Origin: Desulfurispirillum indicum S5
GTDB taxonomy: Bacteria; Chrysiogenota; Chrysiogenetes; Chrysiogenales; Chrysiogenaceae
DNA: 64,000 nucleotides
NCBI RefSeq assembly: GCF_000177635.2
Contig: NC_014836.1
Coordinates: 2,464,001 to 2,528,000 of the forward strand
Reading direction: 5' to 3'
Shown here piece after piece: positions 46,408 to 56,726 of this stretch. Position 1 is the first letter of the stretch; each line of letters opens with the position of its first letter. The notes beneath the pieces are model-generated. The model made no database searches. It was given only the letters and a program-made list of their open reading frames with translations, and was not told the origin of the DNA. The translations under genes and the position numbers were made by a program.

Positions 46408-48501
46408 ATGCCAGACCCGCAAAACACTCTAATGCAAAGCTACTTTGCTCCCGATGGTGCTCTGGCCGAAGTACTCCCCGGCTATGGCTTCCGCCAGGAG
46501 CAGTTTCGAATGGTCCGTTGTATTGAGTATTGCCTGGACCGTCAGGAAAGCGCCATCATTGAAGCGGGCACTGGCACGGGCAAGTCGCTGGCCTATCTCA
46601 TTCCCTCCATCGTCCATGCCCTGCGCTCCAAGGTGCGGATACTGATTTCCACCAATACCATCAATCTGCAGGAGCAGTTGCTGGAGAAAGATCTGCCAGT
46701 GGTCCGGGCCCTGGGCCTCGAGTTCAACGCTGCGCTGATCAAAGGCCGCGGCAATTACCTGTGCCAGCGCAAGCTCGATAGCCTTCCGGAACTGGATTCG
46801 CCCCTGCTGCTGCCCGACGCAGTAGAGGATGCCTATGAACAACTCTACCACTGGCTGGGGCGAACCCGGGAGGGTTCCCGCAATGACCTGGACTTCGCCC
46901 TGCCGCCCTCGGTGTGGGAGGAGGTCTGTTCCGAAGGTGATACCTGTCAGCACGGTCGCTGTGCCTTTTACCGCGACTGTTTCTTCTTCCGCAGCCGGCG
47001 CGAAGCCCAGAACGCCCATGTGTTGATCGTGAACCACGCACTGCTGTGCAGTGACCTGGCCCTGCGCGGGCTGGACAATGACTCCTCCGGCATTATTCCG
47101 GCCTATGGTGTCGCCATTATCGATGAGGCCCACAACCTGGAGGATGTGGCCAGCTCCCATCTGGGAATGCAGTTCCACTTTCGCGGTTTTCTGAAAAATC
47201 TCTCCCGTATCTACTTTCTGCGCGGCAGCCGCGAATCGGGCAAACTCCTGCAGCTGGCCCAGAGTATTGTGCGCCGGGAACTGCCGCCCACCAGCCAGGA
47301 GGAGATGCTGGTGCGCCTTGAGGGAGTTCGCCAGCGCATAAGCGGCTTTTATGGCAGTGTACAGGTACGGGCGCAGCGGGTCCTGGATGAGCTGGCCGGG
47401 CTCAGCCAGCGCCGCATTCGCAAGGATTCAGATTACCCCCAGGCCCTGCTGGAGTTTGTCTTTCTGTGCACCGAGGAGGGTCGCCTGCTCCTTGATCAGC
47501 TGCAATCGGCCATTGGATACGCAAAAATTCTCCTGGAAGGAGATGATCTGCTGCAGGAGCTCAGTGCCTACCGCAGTCGCCTGGAAGGCTCTATCAGTGC
47601 CCTGGAGTTTTTCCTGCGCCACGACGATCCCACCCATGTGCGCTGGTTTGACGTGGGGCGTGACAACTTTGCCATGGTCAGCGCTCCCCTGGAAGTAGGG
47701 CCGATATTGGCGGAGCTTCTGTTCAGCCGTGTCAAAAGCAGCTTTTTGACCAGTGCCACCCTGGTCGTTGAGAATTCCTTTCAGTACATGCGCCGCAGCC
47801 TTGGCTGCCAGCCGCGTTATGAACTGACCCTGCAGAGCCCGTTTAATTATGACGAGAACGCCGTGCTGATCGTGCCCCGCCTGCCGGATTATCAGGATGA
47901 AGGACAGCACCAGAGCGCCTTTTCGCATCTGATTCTGGATGTGACCCGCACCATGGGAGGCGGCATATTTGTGCTCTGCACCTCCTACCGGCGCATGAAC
48001 CAGCTGGCTGCAGTGCTGGAAGGGCCAATGGCAGGGCTGGGCGTCAATCTCTACGTGCAGGGGAGTTTTGCGCGCACGGAGTTGCTGAGGCGGTATCGGG
48101 AAAATCAACCGGCAGTGTTACTGGGAGTCTCATCATTCTGGGAGGGTGTGGACGTCAAAGGGGAGGCCCTGCAGTGCGTGATTATTGAGAAGCTCCCCTT
48201 CCCCGTTCCCGATACCCCGCTGTTTCAGGCTCGCTGTGAAGCCATAGATCGCGCGGGGGGGCGATCCTTCTGGGATCTTTCAGTGCCCAAGGCGGTTATC
48301 CGGTTGAAGCAGGGTTTCGGGCGCCTTATCCGGGACACCAGTGACCGCGGAAGCTGTATACTTTGTGACAACCGGATCGTGAATCGACGTTACGGAACCA
48401 TTTTTTTACATTCACTTCCATTGAAAAAACATGTATTCTGTGAGGCGGATGAAGTGGCGCGGCATCTGAAATTTTCCATACCCACACTGCCCGAGCACTG
48501 A
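46408..48501 (+). CDS. dinG: DinG-type Fe-S helicase (XPD-like superfamily 2)
   Basis: 5'-3' DNA helicase, 697 residues. Walker A EAGTGTGKSLAYLIPSI near residue 53, four-cysteine Fe-S insert (CQRKLDS..., C..GDTC..GRCAFYRDC), Walker B DEAHNLEDVASSH, and C-terminal motifs FVLCTSYRRMNQLA, SSFWEGVDVKGEALQCVIIEKLPF and KQGFGRLIRDTSDRG. Likely in R-loop or damage processing. Stands alone; mreB follows after 85 bp. Confidence 0.93.
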   Translation: MPDPQNTLMQSYFAPDGALAEVLPGYGFRQEQFRMVRCIEYCLDRQESAIIEAGTGTGKSLAYLIPSIVHALRSKVRILISTNTINLQEQLLEKDLPVVRALGLEFNAALIKGRGNYLCQRKLDSLPELDSPLLLPDAVEDAYEQLYHWLGRTREGSRNDLDFALPPSVWEEVCSEGDTCQHGRCAFYRDCFFFRSRREAQNAHVLIVNHALLCSDLALRGLDNDSSGIIPAYGVAIIDEAHNLEDVASSHLGMQFHFRGFLKNLSRIYFLRGSRESGKLLQLAQSIVRRELPPTSQEEMLVRLEGVRQRISGFYGSVQVRAQRVLDELAGLSQRRIRKDSDYPQALLEFVFLCTEEGRLLLDQLQSAIGYAKILLEGDDLLQELSAYRSRLEGSISALEFFLRHDDPTHVRWFDVGRDNFAMVSAPLEVGPILAELLFSRVKSSFLTSATLVVENSFQYMRRSLGCQPRYELTLQSPFNYDENAVLIVPRLPDYQDEGQHQSAFSHLILDVTRTMGGGIFVLCTSYRRMNQLAAVLEGPMAGLGVNLYVQGSFARTELLRRYRENQPAVLLGVSSFWEGVDVKGEALQCVIIEKLPFPVPDTPLFQARCEAIDRAGGRSFWDLSVPKAVIRLKQGFGRLIRDTSDRGSCILCDNRIVNRRYGTIFLHSLPLKKHVFCEADEVARHLKFSIPTLPEH

Positions 48502-48586
48502 GCCGCGCCAGCGGGCGAATATGTTTGCAAAAGCATGCGAAATCTATTACACGATAGGCTTACACCACTGTTGACGGAGGGTTCCC

Positions 48587-49609
48587 TTGATATTTGATGC
48601 ACTGGTTGGGATTTTTTCCCGCGATCTGGCGATTGACCTTGGAACAGCTAACACGCTGGTCTACTGCAACGGCGTAGTGATTAGCGAACCGAGCGTGGTT
48701 GCCATAGATGAGAGGACGAAACAGGTTCTGGCCGTCGGGAAGGAAGCCAAGGAGATGCTGGGCAGAACTCCCGGCAGCATTACCGCGATCCGCCCCATGA
48801 AAGACGGTGTTATCGCGGACTTCGAAGTCACTGAAGCCATGCTGAAGTACTTTATCCAGAAGGTCCATAACCGCAAGACTCTGGTCAGCCCCCGCATTGT
48901 CATCTGTATCCCCAGCGGTATCACCCAGGTGGAAAAACGTGCTGTCAAGGACAGCGCCCGTCAGGCCGGTGCCCGCGAAGTCTATCTGATGGAAGAGCCC
49001 ATGGCGGCAGCCATCGGCGCCGACCTGCCCATTCAGGACCCCAGTGGCAACCTGATTGTGGATATCGGTGGCGGTACCACTGAAGTGGCGGTTATCTCCC
49101 TCTCGGGAATCGTCTATGCCAAGAGCCTGCGTATCGCCGGCGATGAAATGGATGACGCCATCGTCCAGTATATCCGCAAAAAACACAATCTGCTTATCGG
49201 TTACCGCACCGCCGAGCAGATCAAGATAGAAATCGGCTCAGCCTTTGACGTCTTCGAAACGCCGCTGACCATGGCGGTCAAGGGCCGTGATCTGGTGACC
49301 GGCATACCCAAGCACGTTGAAGTTTCTTCTGACGAAGTCCGCGAAGCCCTCAGCGAGACCATTGCCACCATTGTGGATACCATCAAGGTAACCCTGGAGA
49401 AAACACCACCCGAGCTGGCTGCTGATATCGTGGACAAAGGCATTATGCTTGCCGGTGGCGGTTCGCTGATCCGTGGCCTCGACACCATGATTCGCGAAGA
49501 GACCAACCTGCCCGTATCCATCGCCGAAGACCCCCTGAAAGCGGTGGTACGCGGTGTCGGCAAGGCACTGGACAATATCGGGCTGCTGAAAGCCATTTCT
49601 GTTGACTGA
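48587..49609 (+). CDS. mreB: Rod shape-determining protein MreB
   Basis: Actin-like filament that directs lateral wall synthesis. 340 residues from a TTG start (ACGGAGGG upstream) giving [22 protein letters not shown]. Motifs: [46 protein letters not shown] and [13 protein letters not shown]. No mreC, mreD or pbp2 gene follows; ahcY does, after a terminator. Confidence 0.97.
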   Translation: MIFDALVGIFSRDLAIDLGTANTLVYCNGVVISEPSVVAIDERTKQVLAVGKEAKEMLGRTPGSITAIRPMKDGVIADFEVTEAMLKYFIQKVHNRKTLVSPRIVICIPSGITQVEKRAVKDSARQAGAREVYLMEEPMAAAIGADLPIQDPSGNLIVDIGGGTTEVAVISLSGIVYAKSLRIAGDEMDDAIVQYIRKKHNLLIGYRTAEQIKIEIGSAFDVFETPLTMAVKGRDLVTGIPKHVEVSSDEVREALSETIATIVDTIKVTLEKTPPELAADIVDKGIMLAGGGSLIRGLDTMIREETNLPVSIAEDPLKAVVRGVGKALDNIGLLKAISVD

Positions 49610-49650
49610 TTGCTTCGCCGTGACGCGAAGAGCAGAAGGAAAATGAGGAT

Positions 49651-49692
49651 AAGGAAAAGACGTCGGGCAATCCGGCAGCTTTTCCTTTTTTT
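49651..49692 (+). terminator. Terminator after mreB
   Basis: Outer stem AAGGAAAAG (49651-49659) / CTTTTCCTT (49679-49687) with a small inner stem, followed by five T. Confidence 0.75.
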
Positions 49693-49706
49693 CTGGAATA
49701 CGATAA

Positions 49707-51023
<1,317 letters not shown>

Positions 51024-51040
51024 CGGGAATACCAACATGG

Positions 51041-51078
51041 AAAGCCGCCGGCTCAGCACAGAGCCGGCGGCTTTTTTT
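51041..51078 (+). terminator. Terminator after ahcY
   Basis: 14-bp stem AAAGCCGCCGGCTC (51041-51054) / GAGCCGGCGGCTTT (51061-51074), then TTTT. Confidence 0.95.
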
Positions 51079-51602
51079 GTGCAGCCAGAGAATGCATGGT
51101 GAATTCATACGGTTTCCATGCGGTGAAACATCATTCTCAGTTTCTGCACCCCGAAACGGCAGGTTGTCTGCGCAGACACTGATGCCATGCTGGAATGGCG
51201 GAAATAGTTCTGCGCAGACTGTTTCGCTTGGCATTGCCCTCAGCTTGTTTATGAGTTTCTTTTGCCACTTTTTACCCGCAAAAAGTGGCGCAAAAGCGGC
51301 CCCCAGTGCTGTCCTTTTCAGCCGTCCGCTTGCCTGGAACTGGGGACCGCAAACAACCGCCCTCCGTGGCTTTTGGTTTGCGGTTGCCGCCGTCGTGGCG
51401 GCAACCCTGCGGGTCCATAGCGTTCCAGTCTTCGCGTCCTGGCTGGGCCAGCACACGGGGGAAAGGCAGAAGCAGGCCGTTCCCCCCTGAGCCCGTCCGG
51501 TGAGTGCGACGCCTGGCTGGCAAGACCCGAACGGGACACTCACAGGAAGTGAGTGGTCCGGCAGCACTGCAGGGATGCAGGGGTCAGGCGTGCCGGAAAA
51601 AC
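51079..51602. other. Gene-free, hairpin-rich intergenic DNA
   Basis: No convincing gene on either strand. Two perfect stem-loops: GCCACTTTTT/AAAAAGTGGC (51264-51289) and GGTTGCCGCC/GGCGGCAACC (51382-51406). The rest is GC-rich and resembles the dispersed intergenic repeats seen near insertion sequences in many genomes. The open frames here lack protein features. Confidence 0.6.
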
Positions 51603-51606
51603 GGGT

Positions 51607-52098
51607 TCATCCGGTTAAAGCGTACTTTGAATTATGGAGGGCCTTTATTCTGAGCTCGAAGAATTCCATATCTCTGTATCCATAGGCTTGCCTTTTGAGG
51701 GTATCAATTTTGTTGTTGATCCCCTCAAGTGGTCCTGTTGATATGGGGTGATCATACCAGTTCAGGATTCCCTCTCGGTGCTTCTCCAGCGTTTTGGCCA
51801 TTTTCTTCAATCCTTTGATAGCTGATGCTTGAGCCCTGTTGATCCAGTCATCGAGGAATACCGTGGCAGTTACCTTGTCAGTTTGTTGCCATATCTGGCG
51901 GAGGTCTTCTTTCATGTAATAGGCAACCGCCAATGGTCGATTGGCCTGCAGGGCAAGTTCAAGGCGTTCATGATCACTGGTTTGCTCGCCAATGCTCTGC
52001 GGATTTTTGAGAAGCATCCAGCGAGTGCCTTTGAGAATGCTCTTGTCATGCTGACTTGTGAGCTCATGGTACAGCTCGCGGCGAATATCGGTAAGGCG
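51607..52098 (-). pseudogene. ISL3-family transposase, C-terminal part (interrupted)
   Basis: Reads RLTDIRRELYHE...LKGTRWMLLKNPQS, LAVAYYMKEDLRQIW, INRAQASAIKGLKKMA and the DDE-domain end YDHPISTGPLEGINNKIDTLKRQAYGYRD with the catalytic glutamate. It is the 3' portion of the gene whose 5' portion is at 53412-54134. It lacks its own start; the reading frame upstream enters the inserted IS. Confidence 0.88.
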
Positions 52099-52193
52099 TT
52101 CTATAATGGGCCCAGTAAATCGGACAGGGGTTTAAGTTTGGCAAAGTCATCGGAAGTGGCGTAGATTGACCTGATCCAAACATCACCTGGAGA

Positions 52194-52510
52194 GTGACTA
52201 TAGTGCAACGTAAGACATTTACCAATGAGTTCAAAGCCAAGGTAGCCCTTGAGGCGCTGCGTGAAGAAAGACTGTTCAGGAGCTGGCTCAGGAGTATGAG
52301 GTTCATCCCCAGCAGATCAAGGAGTGGAAGAAGCGTGCTCTGGAAGCCATGCCTGATATATTCGATCGTCCCAACAAGAAGAAGGGCAAGGACAAAGAGG
52401 ATCGCAATGTTGACGCCCTTTACAAGCAAATTGGCATGCTTCAGGTTGAGAAGGACTTCCTAAAAAAAAAGTATGTGCAACTCTACGGTCACGAGCCAAA
52501 AATGCCATAG
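52194..52510 (+). pseudogene. IS3-family orfA (HTH protein) with a 1-nt deletion
   Basis: Begins VQRKTFTNEFKAKVALEALREER, then loses frame near 52270. In the -1 phase the expected sequence resumes (VQELAQEYEVHPQQIKEWKKRALE... to YVQLYGHEPKMP, stop at 52510). A single missing base explains it. The A9 run at 52462-52470 is the usual -1 slippery site for making the OrfAB transposase, but OrfA itself is broken here. Confidence 0.8.
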
Positions 52511-52539
52511 AGCCAGGCCATAAAAACCTGAGCATACGG

Positions 52540-53352
52540 ATGCAGTGCAAGTTGCTTGGCATCAGCCACTCGACCTACTATTACCAGTCACGTTCGTCGG
52601 CGCTGGAGGAATCTGATCTTGAAATACTGAAGGTTGTTCTCAGGGTGCTGCAAGACATTCCCACCTTCGGTTATCGCAAGATAGCCATACAGCTCAATGA
52701 GGAACATGATATGGCCGTGAGTTCCAAACAGGTGCGGCGCATTATGCACAAGCATGGGCTGCGTGCGATTTACCCCAAACCCAATCTTTCACGGGCCAAC
52801 AAGCAGCACAAGAAGTATCCGTACTTGCTGCGAGGATTGAATATCTGGCTTCCCAACCAGGTTTGGGCCACTGATATCACGTACTTGAAGCTTGGCGCCA
52901 AGACGGTGTACCTGACAGCTATCATAGATCTGTTCAGCCGCAAAGTACTGAGCTGGCGCATCTCCAACACCATGGATACCTGCTTTTGCCTCGAAGCACT
53001 GGATGAAGCCATCAGACGCTATGGAGTCCCTGGGATATTCAACACCGACCAGGGAAGCCAATATAGCTCAGAGGCATTTACGCAAAGACTCAAGAGTCAC
53101 GGCATCAGAATCAGCATGGACGGCAAAGGCAGAGCCCTTGACAATGTCTACGTAGAGCGCCTTTGGCGCAGTGTGAAATACGAAAACATCTATATCAAAT
53201 GCTATGAGAACATGACCGAACTCAAGGAAGGAGTAAAGCGATACTTCACCTTCTACAATAGCAGAAGGTTTCATCAGTCTCTTGACTACAGAACACCAGA
53301 CAAAATGTACATGTCAGTATTTAGAATAAAGGAGGAAAAGCTTGCGGCATAG
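52540..53352 (+). CDS. IS3-family orfB, DDE transposase
   Basis: 270 residues as drawn; the frame is open upstream to the A9 run and would normally be fused to OrfA by -1 frameshift. HTH_21-type segment (FGYRKIAIQLNEEHDMAVSSKQVRRIM), then the rve catalytic core: WATDITYLKLGAKTVYLTAIIDLFSRK (first D), FNTDQGSQYSSEAF (second D) and VERLWRSVKYENIYIK (E). Catalytic triad intact. Confidence 0.9.
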   Translation: MQCKLLGISHSTYYYQSRSSALEESDLEILKVVLRVLQDIPTFGYRKIAIQLNEEHDMAVSSKQVRRIMHKHGLRAIYPKPNLSRANKQHKKYPYLLRGLNIWLPNQVWATDITYLKLGAKTVYLTAIIDLFSRKVLSWRISNTMDTCFCLEALDEAIRRYGVPGIFNTDQGSQYSSEAFTQRLKSHGIRISMDGKGRALDNVYVERLWRSVKYENIYIKCYENMTELKEGVKRYFTFYNSRRFHQSLDYRTPDKMYMSVFRIKEEKLAA

Positions 53353-53411
53353 GCTGCAATAAGAAAACTTAAACTTCCTCGAAATATGTCTGGACAACTG
53401 GGCCCACTTTA

Positions 53412-54134
53412 TTCATTCATAAGCTTGACGACATGGAAACGATCAAACACCAACGCAGCAGATGGAAGGTGTTCGAGCACTGCCGACCGGTAAGCCGGAC
53501 TCATGTCAGCAGCAACGGCTTTGATAGATGACTTGCGACGACCAAGGCGTTTCCAGAAACCATCAAGCGCTTCTGCCTGTTTGCCTGCTCCAACGTATAC
53601 GACCCTGGCTGAACCAAGGTCAATGACGAGAGTAATGAAGCCATGTTTGCGTCCTGTGTATTTCTCATCAATGGCGATATACTCAAGCCCAGCAAGTGAA
53701 GGGCTACTGTAGTGATGATGCAGATACTGCTTGAAAATGGACTTGACCAGGTCCCAGCCTATACCAAGAAGCCGTGCTACATCAATGAGGGTCATAGCTT
53801 GGGCAAGGGAGACCACATACCGAGCAAATGCATGGGTGTAGGAACACCGTGGAGAGGCTATTTTCAGACTCACCCGCCTGACACTACCGCACTGAAGGCA
53901 CTGGATGCGTGGAACGTGGACGTGCAACCAAGTGGACTTGATCCCCAAAGGCAAACCTCGTAACCGACGAATGCTACTGCCGCGTAATATGACAGAACGG
54001 CCAAGGCACGCAGGGCAGCGAATCAGCTTTTTACGGGGCCGGACATGGAAATTGATGGTATTGCCGCAATACTCTGTGCGGATGTAATCGTAGCCAGCAA
54101 GGCCGTAGGCATGGTAAAGAACACTGGTGAGCAT
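53412..54134 (-). pseudogene. ISL3-family transposase, N-terminal part (interrupted)
   Basis: Zinc-finger N-terminus (RCPACLGRS, QCLQCGSVRR), HTH, then the first DDE aspartate in EYIAIDEKYTGRKHGF and DMSPAYRSAVLEHLP with ALVFDRFHVVKLMNE. The frame stops at a TAA supplied by the end of the IS3 element, after residue 241. The other part is at 51607-52098. Confidence 0.9.
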
Positions 54135-54207
54135 GGTGCTTCTCCCGGAATTATTTGGTTGTAATCCCGATAAGTGGCACCATGCTCACTTTTTTGTCAA
54201 TGTATCC

Positions 54208-54489
54208 TCAATACGGAAGAGCCATATTTTTCTCTGCATCGTTAAATGCGCTATTTGATGAGAGTATTACACTATTTCTATTTCTGAAAAACTCTTCTGC
54301 GACCTGATGGGAAATCCAAGCTCTACCGTCAAAGGCATTAATCGCAGCAAGCAAAGCTTCCCTAGTGTCTTCGTGGTACCTATAAAGATCTAAAAGCACG
54401 TTCGTATCAACTGTTAGAATTCCCTCTTTCCATATATTTCTAATCTCGTCATCACTTAGAGGGAAATACCACTTAAACAGTTCTTTCAT
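54208..54489 (-). pseudogene. PIN-like domain protein, truncated by the ISL3 end
   Basis: Residues 1-88 match the start of PIN_8-type (DUF4935) proteins: LFKWYFPLSDDEIRNIWKEG, ILTVDTNVLLDLYRYHEDTR (first metal-binding Asp) and WISHQVAEEFFRNRNSVI. The last five residues (MALPY) and the stop come from the ISL3 terminal repeat. A GGAGA site precedes ATG 54489. The rest of the gene is absent from the far side of the IS. Full-length relatives are nuclease-like proteins; this remnant is unlikely to work. Confidence 0.7.
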
Positions 54490-54526
54490 AAAATCTCCGA
54501 GATGTGGAAAAATCTAACTATATTTA

Positions 54527-55451
54527 GAACTTATCCATAAATTACGCCGATTTTCCTGTATGTGATTATGGCTGCCGCAAGACACGTCAACCCGTAGTGA
54601 GTGACCTCAAGCTTCTCAAAGCGCACATGAATCTTCCTGAAACGGTTGAACCAGGAAATAGATGCTTCCACTATCCAGCGCCTCGCCTTCTTTGATGGGT
54701 CACGCTTCTTGTCCTCGATCTCTTCTTTTCGCTGCTTTACATGGGGTATGTATCCGCGCTGAAGAATGCTGCTGAGCGCCTGCTTTCCCTTGTAGCCACA
54801 ATCTGCGCAAAGATGCTGCTCCTGCTCTGCAGGCTTCTCGAAGACTACGCCATCAAGAACAGCTTCAAGCTGGCTCACATCATGCCGGTTCGCTCCGGTT
54901 ACGACGATGGACAACGGGACGCCACGACCGTCCACCAGGACATGACGCTTGCTCCCGTTTTTTTCCCCGATCCGTCGGGTTCTTCCCTACGGTTTCAAGA
55001 GCCATTGGTGCTTTGTACATTCCGCCATCTATGCTTTGCCACTCCCAGGCAATTCCCTCCATCTCGTCATACTCAGCCAGCCCTTGACGCCAAATAGCTT
55101 CGAATACACCGGCCTTACTCCACTCAATGAAGTACTTGTGCACGGCACTGGCGCAACCAAACTGCTCCTTGGGTATGGCTTTCCACTGGCAACCGGTGCG
55201 CAGCACATAGACAATGCCGGAAAACGCCATTCTGGGGTCAAGTCGCTTCCGTCCGCCACCAGGCTTGCGTTTGTAGGTCTTGTCAGGATCTCTTTGCTGG
55301 ATTGGCAGCAAAGGCTCAACTCTTTGCCAGAAAGCATCTGAGACTTCCCATGATTGCACTTTAGACATAAATCACCGCCATGAATGATCTCTCACTGAAT
55401 CATTCTATAGCAAACTATCATAATGGTCAATAATTATTTATGGACAAGCTC
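54527..55451 (-). mobile_element. IS5-family (IS427-type) element, copy 1
   Basis: 925 bp. Inverted-repeat ends GAACTTATCCATAAAT (54527) and, read leftward from 55451, GAGCTTGTCCATAAAT. A 3-bp target duplication TTA flanks it (54524-54526, 55452-55454). A second copy in the opposite orientation starts at 63160. Confidence 0.9.
54531..55368 (-). CDS. IS5-family transposase, two overlapping frames
   Basis: First frame 55368-54880 (162 residues, MSKVQSWEVSDAFWQRVEPLLP, GGGRKRLDPRMAFSGIVYVLRTGCQWK, first Asp in WQSIDGGMYKAP). Second frame to 54531, DDE remainder: GRGVPLSIVVTGANRHDVSQL, CADCGYKGKQAL and WIVEASISWFNRFRKIHVRFEK. The phases meet at an A7 run (GGGGAAAAAAACGGG); the second is +1 to the first. 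Both copies share this, so programmed frameshifting is likelier than an error. Confidence 0.88.
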
Positions 55452-55564
55452 TTAGGCGTCAAAAGTGACGCTATGCACTTTCTCAAAAACCGTACAAAAT
55501 GACGGATAAAAATGCCCGCCTGACTGTGCATCCTGTAACTCTTTCATGAAAATATGCTTTCCTG

Positions 55565-55774
55565 TCAGGCTTTTATCCGGGCCAGTATTTCCGTCAAATC
55601 CACAATTGGAAAGACCGTCTTCCTGATGCGTTGCATTGCCGCGCCAGTTGCTTCAGTCTGTATGATATCAGAATAAATGTTACAGGAATACCATTGACCT
55701 CCATGGAATTGACAGATGCGTGATTTTATTCCTGGAGCAGCTCGTTTAAACGCTCTGCGTTCAGATCGGCTCAT
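55565..55774 (-). CDS. Possible small protein, 69 residues
   Basis: ATG 55774 gives MSRSERRAFKRAAPGIKSRI... ending in IVDLTEILARIKA. Basic N-terminus, three cysteines or fewer, no known domain. Upstream ribosome-binding site is weak. It could be a fragment left by IS activity. Confidence 0.3.
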   Translation of the reverse strand: MSRSERRAFKRAAPGIKSRICQFHGGQWYSCNIYSDIIQTEATGAAMQRIRKTVFPIVDLTEILARIKA

Positions 55775-55810
55775 GTACCCCAATCCGCTCCGCAGTTAAT
55801 CCTCCTGCCT

Positions 55811-55945
55811 TTCCTTGGTGCCTTTGCGAGCTTGGCGAGAGGTATGTCTTTCTCTCTTTTTCCGTGCCTTCCGTGTTTTCCGATGGAGGGTAACAGCCAG
55901 CTGAAACCACGGATGAACACGAATAAACGCGAATCCAGAAGAGTG
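55811..55945 (+). repeat. Degenerate intergenic repeat block 1
   Basis: A TTTCCTTGG...CTTGGCGAGAGGTATGTC module, then a CCGTGCCTTCCGTGTTTTCCG module, then a periodic tract (CCACGGATGAACACGAATA...). The same modules recur at 57000-57335, in part on the opposite strand. Confidence 0.65.
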
Positions 55946-55984
55946 AAGCAAATCTCTCGCCCGTTCGCTACGCTCACCGGGGTT

Positions 55985-56035
55985 GCAAAGCCCGCCAAGG
56001 AAGGCAGGGGCGCACAGCGTACAGTGGGTGTCCTT
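55985..56035 (+). repeat. 51-bp direct repeat, copy A
   Basis: Begins GCAAAGCCCGCCAAGGAAGG and ends GTGGGTGTCCTT. Copy B is at 56727-56778. Together they bracket the orphan HTH gene and its degraded toxin partner. Confidence 0.75.
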
Positions 56036-56065
56036 AGTTCGCGGGGGCGTCGGGTCTGCATGGGG

Positions 56066-56359
56066 TTATTTCTCCAGACTGACGTGCAACCTCATTCCCA
56101 GAGCATTTGCCGCCTTGCCAAGGGTTTGCAGCGTGATTCCAAGATTCTCCGGGTCAAGCAGACGATTCAGCGAAGCACGGCTGGTGTGCATCTTCTCCGC
56201 CATAACCTTTTTGGTCACTTTCTTATCCCGCAGCTCCTGCTCTATCTGATGAGCAATAATTCGTTTCACAGCCACCAGTTCCACTTCCTGAAGAATACCC
56301 TCTTCCGTAAGGAAATCATCAAAGTCGCTGCCTATATGAGAATTTCGTTTACTCACCAC
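56066..56359 (-). CDS. HTH antitoxin-like DNA-binding protein (HigA/XRE type)
   Basis: 97 residues. The helix-turn-helix (VTKKVMAEKMHTSRASLNRLLDPE) sits in the C-terminal half, followed by LGKAANALGMRLHVSL, as in antitoxins paired with Gp49/HigB-type toxins. It starts at a GTG overlapping the stop of a toxin remnant, with AGAAGGAGG upstream. With its toxin degraded it is an orphan and may now act only as a repressor. Confidence 0.75.
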   Translation of the reverse strand: MVSKRNSHIGSDFDDFLTEEGILQEVELVAVKRIIAHQIEQELRDKKVTKKVMAEKMHTSRASLNRLLDPENLGITLQTLGKAANALGMRLHVSLEK

Positions 56360-56498
56360 ATACCTCCTTCTGGCGCTTTCTGGCTAGGTCGATATCATTT
56401 CTTGGGGCCTTCTGTGTCTTCTTGATGAAACCATGCAAAAGGACGATTGAAAAGAGCGTACCTTTTTTGATTCGCAAGTCAAGGGGTCGCCGGGAGAG
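56349..56498 (-). pseudogene. HigB/Gp49-type toxin, C-terminal remnant
   Basis: The minus strand reads LRIKKGTLFSIVLLHGFIKK then TQKAPRNDIDLARKRQKEV, the C-terminal motif of phage-type HigB (RelE superfamily) toxins. An in-frame TAG at 56501-56499 and repeat DNA replace the N-terminal half. The stop overlaps the antitoxin start, as in intact operons of this type. Confidence 0.7.
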
Positions 56499-56510
56499 CT
56501 AAGTGAGAGT

Positions 56511-56690
56511 TTACCACGAATGGACACGAATATACGCGAATATGGGAGAGGGGAGACTTGTAACCACGGATGAACACGGATGACACAGATGCGCAAAGAC
56601 AACGAGGCATAAAAACGTAACCGCTGAAGAAGAAAGGCATATTGTCCGCAGATTACGCAGATGAGCGCAGATAACGGCAAATACAAAAAG
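56511..56690 (+). repeat. Periodic ~10-11-nt tracts, three core types
   Basis: Three adjoining tracts share a period of about 10-11 nt but differ in core: CACGAAT/CGCGAAT (56513-56552), CACGGATG/CACAGATG (56572-56590) and CGCAGAT (56647-56672). This points to a shared origin or shared constraint. Confidence 0.65.
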
Positions 56691-56726
56691 ACGGTTCCTC
56701 ACGCGTTTGCTGCGCTCACTCAAGTC

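Larger units (their letters stand above)
52102..53411 (+). mobile_element. IS3-family element inserted in the ISL3 transposase gene
   Basis: 1310 bp. Ends are TATAATGGGCCCAG at the left and CTGGGCCCACTTTA at the right, inverted repeats matching at 12 of 14 positions. A 3-bp target duplication TTC flanks it (52099-52101 and 53412-53414). It carries orfA (frameshifted) and orfB. Removing it with one TTC joins M-N-E to R-L-T-D and restores a 404-residue ISL3 transposase. Confidence 0.88.
51603..54223 (-). mobile_element. ISL3-family element, interrupted by an IS3-family element
   Basis: Transposase reads on the minus strand. Proposed ends are imperfect inverted repeats GGGTTCATCCGG... (51603) and GGCTCTTCCGTATT... 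(54223 read leftward); 18 of about 25 aligned positions match with gaps. Without the 1310-bp inserted IS and its 3-bp duplication the element would be 1308 bp, typical for the family. No 8-bp target duplication is visible, and the right end truncates a PIN-domain gene. Confidence 0.75.
55452..56065. other. Mostly non-coding DNA with repeat block 1
   Basis: Holds a possible 69-residue gene (55565-55774, minus), a repeat module at 55811-55945 and the first copy of a 51-bp direct repeat (55985-56035). The longer open frames are translations of repeats. Confidence 0.55.
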
